Assembly (NCBI GenBank): GCA_964036195.1
Contig: OZ038452.1
Span: 26,857,785-26,921,784, forward strand
Source of the DNA: Sphaerolaimus hirsutus
Lineage: Eukaryota > Nematoda > Chromadorea > Monhysterida > Sphaerolaimidae
Direction: 5' to 3'
Length of the DNA: 64,000 nt
Both the position numbers and the translations under genes were made by a program. Positions 10,601 through 22,600 of this stretch are shown piece by piece. The notes under the pieces were generated by a model, which saw only the letters and a list, made by a program, of their open reading frames with translations, was not told the origin of the DNA and made no database searches. Each line of letters begins with the position of its first letter. The first letter of the stretch is position 1.

Positions 10601-13600
10601 GGACGTGAATAAGTGCGAGTGCAGAGTATCAAGTCTGCCGAGTGTAGGTAGATCGCATGGTGATTTGGCGGGGGGCGGGGTGTTCAGGGGATAGTAGCTC
10701 AAAATTTTGGGGTGCCCCCACCACTGTCCGGTACCCCCCCCCCATTGGGGACCTTGTGGCCCGCTCACCCTTTGTGCTGGAGGGCGGCGTGGGCGTGGGC
10801 ACGGGCGCGGGGGCGGGCGTGGGCAGGGGTGCTGTCGGCGGCGGCGTGGCCTGTCTGGTCTGCGCGCCCGCCTCGCTGGTGGGCGCACTGTCCGTCTGCG
10901 CGGCCGCGTGCACCGTGTCTGGCGGGTCGGGCCAGTCGCCGTCGAACTGCACCTGGGGGCAGTCCCAGATAGGGTTGGGACGATATGACTTTTTGATATC
11001 GATATTCGATATTCGATATTTTTTTCTGCAACTCGATATTCGATATCGATACGATATGGACCCTCGATATCGATATTCGATATTCGATATTAAAAAATGC
11101 TCGATATTCGATATCGATATTTCGATATTTTCGATATTTTCGATATTTTGCTTTTGGTATAGCTGGGCATATCTCATTTGGCATATTGCATTTCCATTTG
11201 ATCACAAACCCAACTGATCATCTCTACTGAAAAGTAGATGATACAAATTTAAATGGCACACCACGATCAAAATGAGAAAATGATTTAAAAATGTGACAGA
11301 TGTGGTAAGGAAAAGGTGCCAGCCCCATTTATAGGTGCCATGACATGGTGCCATTGATATTTCCATGGTGTAAGTGGCTATTAAACATACATATACTCTT
11401 ATGTGAACATCTGAGAGAGAATTTGCACAAGATTTGATGCTTAAGTGCTTAAGCAAAAATACCAGTCATGTGAGAACAAAGTGCGCACTTGCGCGCAAAA
11501 TTTGTCAAAATTGCTTATGAAATCGCCTTCTAACAGTGCCATTCCTGGCTTATTTGAAGTCAGGCCCAGGGAGTATAGAATATCGAAAATATCGAAAAAA
11601 TGGTCGATATTCGATATCGATATTCGATATTTTTTCAAAATTTTCGATATCGATATTCGATATTCGATATGAAAAAATACTCGATATCCGATATTCGATA
11701 TTCGATACGATATATCGTCCCAACCCTAGTCCCAGACCCTGTAAAATGCCCTGTAAAGTGTCAAATGTCCTGTAAAGTGTCAAAAGTCATGGAAAATACC
11801 CTGCAAAATGGCAACCGATTTGCCATTTTGCAGGGCATTTTCCATGACTTTTGACACTTTGCATGACATTTGACACTTCACACGGCATTTTACAGGGTCT
11901 GGGACTGGCACCTGGGCGTCGCGCATGCCCGCCGCCTCGGCTACGGCCGTCTCTATCTGGTCGAGCTGCTTGTTGCTGAGCAGCGACTTGAGCCAGGGGT
12001 TCTTGCTCAGCTCGGCCGAGATGTCCGCCTGCGGCGTGGATGACCGTGTAGGGCGGCGTGGGGGGTGTAGGCATAGCGGATTTTGGGGTTAGCATTTGGG
12101 GGGGGGGGGGGTCAGCCGGTCAGCACGCGTTACTAACTCGGGAACCGCTTAGCGAAAAATGTTGAAATTTGGATATGTTATGGTTTCAGGTCGGGGCTCT
12201 TCCAGATTTCGACGTTTTTGTTCTACGACCCCCCAGACCGGAGATAGGGATGGTCATAAAAACACTGTAATTTGCGTTTTTTTGGGTGTCGCCAAGAACA
12301 TGCAAACTTTGAACATCAATAGCTCGGTCATTTGTGAACCGATTTTAGTCATTAAAATGTTAAAATAGTCACAAATGTTCGGAGAGTTCATTTCTGAGGT
12401 CAAATCAGAGATACACATTTGTTTATATATCGATTTAGCCCGATTTCGAAATGCAAAATTTCCGCAAAAGTTTGCTTTTTGAACATGCCATCCTATTCTC
12501 CTGATCGAGAGAAACCCAATGAAACAAAAATGAGATCGATATCTCTCTCCGATCAAAAGTTATAGCACTTCAAATCTTCGCGTCCCATCCATGTAAATAA
12601 CCGCATGAAGGTCAATGCGTTCAAATTCAAAACTCCATATCTCGACCATTTCTCAGCCGATTTTTACCAATGAACACTTAAAATGATCAGAATAACCTAA
12701 AGAGTCCAGTTGTATGTTCAAATTGTCAATATGCCTTTTCATAATGATAATTTCATACAAGAGTTTGCATTATTTTCTTGTGTGGGAAATTTAAGTTAGG
12801 ATACNNNNNNNNNNNNNNNNNNNNNNNNNNNNNNNNNNNNNNNNNNNNNNNNNNNNNNNNNNNNNNNNNNNNNNNNNNNNNNNNNNNNNNNNNNNNNNNN
12901 NNNNNNNNNNNNNNNNNNNNNNNNNNNNNNNNNNNNNNNNNNNNNNNNNNNNNNNNNNNNNNNNNNNNNNNNNNNNNNNNNNNNNNNNNNNNNNNNNNNN
13001 NNNNAATTAATGCGAACTCTTGAATTAAATTGTCATAATGAAAATGCATACAAATAAACTGTGGATAAAAATGATATCTACATGTCATTCTGATCATTTG
13101 AAGTGTGCATCAGTGAAAATCGGCTGAGAAATGGCCGAGATATGGAGTTTTGAAGTTGCATGCATGTGCTTATTTATGTGGATGGGAGGGAAAAGTTTGA
13201 AGCGCCATAACTTTTGATCGGAAAGAGATATCGATCTCATTTTTGTTTCATTGAGTTTCTCTCGATCAGGAGAATAGGATAGCATGTTCAAAAAGCAAAC
13301 TTTTGCGGAAATTTTGCATTTCGAAATCGGGCTAAATCGATATATAAACAAATGTGTCTCTCCGATTTGACCTCAGAAATGAATTTTCCGAACATTTGTG
13401 ATCATTTTAACATTTTAATGACTAAAATCGGTTCACAAATGACCGAGCTATTGATGTTCAAAGTTTGCATGTTCTTGGCGACACCCCAAAAAACGCAAAT
13501 GACAGTGTTTTTATAGATCCCCCTATCTCCGGTCTGGGGGGTCGTAGAAAAAATCGTCAAAATTGTGCGTAGCCCCAACCTAGAACTCTATCATATCCAA

Positions 13601-16600
13601 ATTTCAACATTTTTCGCCAAGCGGTTCCCGAGTTATTAGCACGCGCCGGCAGGTTAACCCCCCCCCCCCAAAATGCTAACCCCAAAATCCCCTATGGGTG
13701 TGGCCCACCTTGCCGTCGGGGTTGCTGCGCATCTCGGCGGCCATCGTCTCGGCCACTTGTGTGGCGAAGCGTTCGATTTTGTTGTTGATGGTGTTCCAGC
13801 ACATGGACATGATGGACATGCCCACCACGAGCAGCATGAAGCCCAGGAAGCGGGTGTAGGGCGTGCTCGGCGTGATGTCGCCTGCGATCGGTGCCACCCT
13901 ATTGCATTGTGCCCCCTACCCTGGCAGAACGTCTGGTGCCAGTTCCGCAAAATGAGAAGTTAGATGTGAAATGGCAAAGGCGAAGTAAAACCGCAAAGGC
14001 AAAGTGAAATGGCAAGTGAAATGGCAAAAGCGAAGATAAATTACTTTCTATTTAGTTTTATTTTTACTTCGCTTTTGCCAATTCACTTGCCGGTTCACTT
14101 CGCCGTTGCGCTTTTACTTCGCCTTTGCCATTTCACTTCTCACTTCTCATTTTGAGAACTGGCCCCTGGTGCCAATTTCGCACATACAGAAGTAAAAAAG
14201 CCATTTTGGAAGCGAGAAGTTAAAGGTTAAAAGCGAAATAAAATGTTAAGTCAAATACGAAATTTTCATTTCTCTTAACTTTACACTTCTCACTTCTCAA
14301 ATCGTCTCTACGTCTCTAGTTGTGGAATTGACCCCTGGCCGAATGGCGCACTCACCACACCGGAACCGTTCGAATGAAATACACGTCAAGCGGTCCGGTG
14401 TCTCTTTTTTAATAGCAGAGTTTTATCTGATGCCGTGCACGCATGTATAAAAATGGACAACTTACCGAAACCGATGGTGGTGAGGCTCTGAAACACGAAA
14501 TAGCCCGCCTCCCAGAGGGTGAGCCTTGGCCACTCCATGACCCAGTGCAGCACCGTGGTCAGCAGCATGTACACCACCAGCGCGGCCAGCTCGAAGAAGA
14601 ACGGGAAGCCCGACACGTCGTCCATGGGCGGCGCGGGCTCTGGGGCAGTCCCGAACCCTGTAAAATGCCCTGTAAAATTTCAAATGCCATGCAAAGTGTC
14701 AAAATTCATGTAAAATGCCCGATAAAATGGCAAACGTACGTCATGTCATGTAAAATGCAGAGTTGCCATTTTGCAGGACATTTTCCATGATTTTTGACAC
14801 TTTGCATGACATTTGACGTTTCACAGGGCATTTTACAGTGTCTGGGACTGGCACCCGGCGTCTTGCTCTTGTCGCTGCTGCTGTGCGACGAGACGCCCGT
14901 CAGCGTGGTGGTCAGCGTCGTGCTGTGCGACCCCACGCTGGCGTTCGATTTGACGCTGGCCTTCGACCCCACGCTACCCTTCGATTTGACGTTCGTTGGT
15001 ACCGGCGACACTTGGACGCTCGTCTGCGCGTGTGGTTAAGTACACACTTGTGACACTTTGTCATTCGTTTGCATCGCGATTACCGTAAGTCCTCGAATAA
15101 GAGCCCAGGGGAGTTATTTTTCGTTAGAAGTATTTTAGGGTGGAGTTATGTTCTAGTTTGAGTTATCAGTAAAATATGATGAAATATCTTTCTCTCCCAT
15201 CAGACAGGGTGGGGGGTTTATTCAAGGGGCAGTTATTTTCCCGCACCGGGTCAACAGGGGGAATTATTCAAGGTGGTTGCATTCGAGGATATACGGTAAA
15301 CGGAGATCGCGTATCATGTATCAGTGAAGTTTACCTTTCTGCGGAACAATAGTCCGGCTTTATCGTACAAACTCGCAACATTGGTGCCGATCACTGCCAA
15401 AACGTAGGCCGTCAGCGGAATTCCAACTAAAGCGTACAAAACAACGAAAATTTTGCCAGCGCTCCTCCGTGGGAACACGTTTCCATAGCCAATTGTACTG
15501 CGAGAGTGCATTTATGTATTTATGTGCACAGGGAATTTACCGCATCTGATCCAAAAAAATTCCCTTGGGGAATAATTTTTTCGCCAGAATTTTTGGGAGG
15601 GAGGTATTTCAGGCGGGAATATTTCGTCAATATTTTCATGCATGCTTCTCTCAACTTATTTCACGAAAAAAATTTACTGATAGAAAAGCATGCCTATTTC
15701 GTTTAAATTGGACACTACAAATTGATCATGTGTATAAAAATGTATAATTTTTTCCTCATCGCTCTAACTGCGGGGGTATTATTCAAGAGAGGGAATTGTT
15801 CAAGGGGAGGGATTATTCAAGCATATGCGATATTTCAATGACAGCGAAACAGGGATTCTCCCAGTGTCTTTGGGGAAACGTGCCTGTAGACTGTGCCTGC
15901 AAAGTAGACTGCATCCTCCAGTGAAACAGTATATGCGGGTGACTCGGCAGCCTTTCTCCTGGTGCGATTGTAGGCTGCCTGAAATGATTTTTAGGTGCTG
16001 CATTTAGCATTGGAAAAATGTCTTGGAGATTCATATTTAGAAAATACCAGAAGATAAAAAATGTATTTTTTATTTTTGCCAGGATTTTCCAGAGAATTTG
16101 ATCATATTTTTTTGATGATATTTTTGATCATATGATTTTCTGCAATTTGTTTAACTGAAATACTCTCAATTATATACTATTGATATTTATTTATTTTCCA
16201 TTTCCATTTTTATTGCCCCAGAGAAAACAAAATTTATTCTATATATATTCTGTCATCCTTTTTGATAACTTTTTCTGATTAAATATTTAATTAGGTATTT
16301 ATATTTCCTCAAAATCACCCATGTTTTCACTGCCACCTGCATTGTACATGGTGGGGGGGGCAGGGACTCCGTAGCTGCAGCTAACCCTTAGCGCAGCGAC
16401 GGCCTGCGCGCTGAGCACGGTGTCGTTCAGCGAGGCGACCGCGTCGTCCACGAACAGCTGCTCGAGCACCTCGCCGCTGATGCCGTGCAGCTCTGTCTGG
16501 AGCATGTCCGTCTCGATAAAGTAGTAGATGACGCCGCCCAGCAGCGAATAGGCCATTAGCAGCGCCAGCGGCACGAGTATTCTGAAGACGGTCTTGGCCG

Positions 16601-19600
16601 TCGACGCGAGCCACCTGTGCCGCTTCGGCCGCGCCCTGATGAACAGCATCGAGCCCGTGCTGCGAGTCGTTGGGCGATTAGCAATGAAAAAATCATCAAT
16701 TTTTGGAAAAGATAATCTCAGAAAATTTCTCAACAATAAAATATAATTGAATCTCTCAAAAAACCTGGAAAAAATAAAAATAAAAATCAGAATTTGAGAG
16801 ATTTTCTGATATTTTTAAAATCTCAGAAAATCTCTCAAAACGAAAATAAACTTTAATATCTCTGGCAAATCGCGGAAAAACATAAATCTCGAAAATTTTA
16901 TATTTTCTTGAGATTTTTCAAATATAAATATTTTTCAACAATGTGAAAGGTAAAGCGCGCCGGCAGAGATTGCATAAATCGTAAATCTGTTTTGAACACT
17001 CGTAAATCTGTTTTGAACAGATTTGAGTTTACCAAAATGACGAATCTGTCAACTGCTGTAAACTGCGATCAATTCATTCTGGTGAACTCGAATGTGTTCA
17101 AAAAGATTCCCAAATATCTGCGGTGTACGAGTGCGTGGCCGTGTCCGGAAGTACAGTCGGAATGTCAGGCGTGCCGGCAGGGGTCTCCTAGGGGGGGGGG
17201 GTTGCCCTCTCCCCAAATCGGCCAGCTATCTATCTATCCCGGAGGCCGCTCAGCTATCTATCTATCCCGGGGCAAATTTTTTGGCTACTACCCCCAAGCC
17301 CCCCCCCCAAATCGCTCAGCTATCTATCTATCTGAAGTTGTTTTTGAGAAATTTTGCCCCAATTTTCGATCAAAAACACTAATTTTCGCACCTTTTTATA
17401 GTTTTTCACCTTCAAAATCGTGCTTTCCGTCTATATGCATGGTTATATACCGATTTTTAGCCGTTTTAAACCTACTTTGGCTACTTTTAACTGATTATTA
17501 GCGATTTTTTCCACTTGCTGCCTTCTTAACCTTGAAAAAAGCCTATATATTGTGCCCCCGGCAGCCCCCAAGCCCCCCCAGCCCCCCCGCCCCGAAAAAT
17601 TTTCAGCTATCTATCCCTCCGGAGGAGCGATTAGCGATTTATCCAGCCCCCGCGAGGGCCAAAATCTTGGAGACCCCTGCGTGCCGGGCATGTCGGGCAT
17701 GCCTTCCTTCCTAATAAAATCTAAGGCTTGATGTGTTATGTCAGAAACGCTGGTGATTTCAGAAATCTCCACACGGACAACTTGTGCCCGCAATCATTTT
17801 CTAGCGAACCTGTTTCTGCGCTGCACCTGCTCATGCTTGAAGCTTATACCCGCTGGCATTATGTCAAAATGTTTTTTTTATATATTCTCTGATTGGTGTA
17901 TTTTAAACATATTCATTTTTCAATCTTTTCCTTTTGGACCGTGCTTACAGAAATTTACAATCACATATTTTTGGTTTGAAGGCGTGCACATAGCTACTTT
18001 GGCTGTCAGAGTTGAGTATTTTGCATAATTCATGATGTGGTCGCCATGGGCAGAATGGGTTCGCTGCGGGTTTCCAGTGGGACGAATTCACGTCATTTTC
18101 CCTACTCACGTGTCATAATTGTATTACAAATTGATTTAAGATTGAACTGCTGATTAGTTTAGATGAAAAAGCCTTGTGTCAAAACTGCCAGCATGATTTC
18201 ATTACGTGGAAACCACATTTTTGACGTTACAATTGCCCAAATTCAATTTGAACATAAGATATATATATATATTGTTTTCAAATATATATATGGTCTTCAA
18301 AATGACGTAAGTCCCCCCTTGAACAACTCCCCCGTCAAAAAAACCCCCTGTTAGCGCAGCAGAGCAAAAATAACTCCCCCTGTTAGCCGAGTGACAAACA
18401 ATAACCCCTCCCCCCTAAAATAACAACCCGCATAGATGGCTGGGAAAGATGTAAGACGACAGTCGCTGTTTAAATTGATGCTACCACCACAGCTTCAGAT
18501 ATTAGGGGGTAAATACAAGTCTGAAATTTGGTGCACGACCAGTCCCCTCGATTTTCACCCTCACGGGGGTTAAATAGATTGATAGCAAATCGGCATACTT
18601 TTCAGGGGGGGGGCTCACAGGAGCATAATACAGGGGTCTGAAAGGGGGTTGTGGTAACGGTAGCCGGGACTATAAATCAAAGCTGAAATGGCGTGACATG
18701 GCACCTGCAGTTAATTTTACACTTGCTGCATTAATGTTTTAAAAGCTATTGTAACAGAATTGTAGAAAATGTTGTCCTAATAAATATTGCATTGTGGATA
18801 ACAGTTTAATGGTTTAACAGTTCAAAATTCCTTATGGGCCATTTTCAATATCTCTTTTCGATCAAAAGTTATAGACAGACTATAAAATAAGATAAAACTA
18901 ATATAAAATTATGAAACTATAAAATAATACATATATTGGACAGCTTCTGCACAAAACAAGAAAAGTCTCAACTATTCTGAACAAACTAAGTGAATCTGTT
19001 ACTGCACTCAGAAGATATGCAGATTTGAAATCTGAAAACAGTCATTCAGGACACATGTTTCCAACTCCACAACTTCACCGTTTTGTGCACACACAATATT
19101 GTGCAGTTGTGCAGTTGACTAAAAATCCAGTCGAAAATTAGCAAACTGGTTTGTGGTGTGCTGCGCGGCACTGGACTTGGGGGTGCCCAAAGCGGCAGAC
19201 GGGGCGGGGGTGGCCCACGTGGAGGTGTTCGGCGCACCATTCGAAATGGCAATCGTTCCCTGTGCAGCATGTTTCCACCTAAGAAATGGGGAGAGTCAAT
19301 GGTCAATTGACATTTAGGGTGAATTGACACCTTGGCAGTTCACAATTTGTAATAGGTCCATATTCTGAAAATTCCACGAGGCACAACATATTCGATTTTT
19401 TGTTATATCAAAATATGCCTTGCAGGGTGACAACAGTTTGATAGATGAGGGACAAAACTTCCCACCCATCTAGCACATTTTTTTATATTTTTCCTTAAAA
19501 AATGTGTCTACAATTTAATGAACCTCAAAATTTCACCTTCAAAATGTGCCTTTTTACCTATTTTTAGCTATCGTTGTGCTGATATACCCTTACTTTTAGC

Positions 19601-22600
19601 GATTTTCCCCCTTCACGCTTTCTAGAATCTAGGATCAGAATACCAAAATTTTGAATACCCCTAACACAATATATAGTCTTTTTTCAAGCTTTAGAAGGCA
19701 GAAAAAGGAAAAATCGCAACAAAAAATAGGTGAAAAGTAGCTCAAAATAGCCATTACCTACCTAAGCACATATATGGCTCAAAATAGCGATTTTGAATGT
19801 GAAAATCGTCAAAGTGTAGCAAAAATGGAGCGATTTTGAGTGAAAAAATGCTTAAAATTTGCTTCACATAACCAGATATACATAGCTGAGCGATTTTGGG
19901 GGGGGGGGGGGGTGCTGACGAGATAGTATACCAAACTTTTGCCTCGCGACAGATAGATAGCTCGCCGATCTGGGGGATCACATGTTTGACCTACAGTGAG
20001 AAGTCGAGTCAAGTCAGGTTTGAGACCTACCGGATGAAGCTCATTTTTTGGTAAATTGCATAATGAAGGTGCTCTATTCAGCTACTCAACGATTTGAATA
20101 TAACTACTGAAAGTAGAAATCTTATCATAAAATTGATTAGATTATTATAAGTGTTGTTTGAACTTTTTTAAAGTTTGTTTTTATGAAGTAACCAGTTTTG
20201 GGACATTTATGATGCCCCAGATTTTCTTATGTCCTTTCATATTCTGCACACGTTTTTGATCGCTCTTACGCCTGATTGCTTAGGATTGTACAAAAAAATT
20301 CTTTTCTTTATTTTGTCGCATCAATTATGCATGTAACTAGAACACAATTGTATAGCTATAAGTTATTCGACTCGATATAAAATTACCAAATATCGCCTCA
20401 CAAGCAGTAAACCTAGTTTTAGGCTATGTATGATAAATATAATTCTAAAAATTCTCCCATCAGGACATAAGACATGACATAATTTATTGACCATTTAAAA
20501 AAAGCATTTCATTTCCAGATAAACCAAATTATTGCGCTGAGTGTAGGTATTTAATATAAATCAGGCTGCAGCATTTCGCAAAGCTCAGAGACGAGTGACA
20601 TCATTCCAACACTAGCTGCATAAATTCTGTGCCGCGCCATTGTTAAAAACTGCAGCGGCATGAAAAATTGCCCACTGTGACTATTGCAAAAATACATTTG
20701 CAATGTACAAATAAGTGAATCGTAATTCACTACAATCAGTTGTCATGGATATAAAAACATCTTTCACTCTTCGCGGAGTGGCTTTACAGCTAAAAGTGCA
20801 CTATATTTTGGGCCTTACACTGAAATTTTAGTGCATTCGCTCAGTGCGCCTGCAGTTGTGAACCCTTTAATTCAGCATTTTTCCATATTGGTGCCTTAAA
20901 GGCATTTGTCCCGGCCAGCCTGCATCCCTAGTTGTAACCTAACATTAAATTTACAATTAAATGGGTAATGTAAAAAATGACCAAAGGCAACAAAAAGCTG
21001 ACGCTGCACACAAAAATTACTCAGATATCTGTGCCTCTGAATGTAAAAAAAAACAAAATGCACTTTTACAGTGCCAAATTGATCTTACGTGAAGCAATGA
21101 ACATGCAAACGCACAGTGAGTAGACTCTTCAATGAGAAGTCATGTTGAAATGCTCCTGCTAGCATCATATCTTAATATCACATGAAGTGCAAACTTAAAT
21201 ACCAAGCATAGTATTTGTGTGGAATGATTGATGGCGGCAGCACATCAATGGAAAACCCATGTATCTATGTATTTATTTGAAATGGATAATGCTTTGGTAG
21301 GCCAGCTGACTATCGTGTAGCGATTATTTGATATTATATTTCTTTACTAACAAACTCAGTACCTGAAATCACTGAAAAAGTTGTCTCACAAATTTTTATA
21401 AAGGGATTTTTTTAACTTTATGCTTTCAAAAAATATATATCAGAGCAGTTGTCCGGGAGGGTAAAGTGCTCTCGAGTCGTGGCTGTTCCATAAAATGCAT
21501 TTGGAAACGTGCAGAATAGTTAATAGTCGTAAGTGGACTAGTTGACTTGCTGAAATCACTCGTGTACTTGTTGACATTTTGCGAGAATCCCTATGACAGG
21601 GGTCTCCTAGGGGGACAGGGGGGATGCTGCCCCCCCCCAAATCCCCCAGCTATCCAGCTATCCGGGTCGCTCAGGCTCAGCTACCTATTTTTCCGGATGC
21701 AGGGGTCTTCTAGATTTCGACCCTCCGGGGGGTTGCATAGATAGCAAATCGCTCCTCCGGAGGGATAGATAGCTGAAAAATTTTCTGGGGAGGGGGTTCG
21801 CGGGGGTCCAATATATGGGCATAGGAGGAAGAAAAGGGAGAAAAATCGCTAAAAGTAGGTGAAAAATGGGTATATAAGCACATATACTACTAAAAATAGC
21901 TGAAAATAGGCAGTTAGACGCATGAACTAGTGATTTTGGAGGTGAAAATCTATAAAAAGGTATGAAAAATAGCGATTTTGAGCGAAAATTGGGGTCGTGT
22001 TTCTCAAAAATCGCTCCAGATAGATAGATAGCTGGCCGATTTGGGGGGGGGGGGGGTTTAGGGGATAGTAGCCCAAAATTTTGCCTCCGGAATAGATAGG
22101 TAGATAGCTGAGCGGCCTCCGGGACAGATAGATAGCTGGGCGGTTTGGGGGGGGGGGGAACCCCCCCCCCCCCAACCCCCCCTTTCCTACCCCTGCCCGG
22201 AGGCAAATTTTCTGGCTATGTATCCCCCAAATCGACCAGCTATCTGCCCATCTGGAGCGATTTTTTAGAAATTTCGACCCAATTTTCGCTCAAAATCGCT
22301 AATTTTCGTACCTTTTTATAGTTTTTCACTTTCAAAATCGCGGCTTTCATCTATACACATGTTTATATACCGATTTTTAGAGTATTTTAGCTACTTTTTA
22401 CCTGATTTGAGCGATTTTTTCCCCTTTCTGCCTTCTGCATTGAAAAATCTATATATTTTGCTCTCGCGAGACCCCCCCTCCCCAGCCCCCCGAGAAAAAT
22501 TTTAGCTATCTATCGCTCCGGAGGAACGATTTGCTATCCATCCAGCCCCCGCGAGGGCCAAAATCATGGAGACCCCTGCCCTATGAACTTGTCAACTTCT

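Noticed and set aside
10657..11217. 186-aa plus-strand open frame
   Set aside because: It is the antisense shadow of K2P exon 7-8 sequence running into the ATCGATAT arms of a hAT element; no protein features.
12753..13097. Open frames spanning the N gap
   Set aside because: Consist almost wholly of unknown bases.
21685..22206. 173-aa minus-strand open frame
   Set aside because: Lies entirely within the CAGGGGTC transposon; the residues come from GCTATCTAT and C-run repeats.
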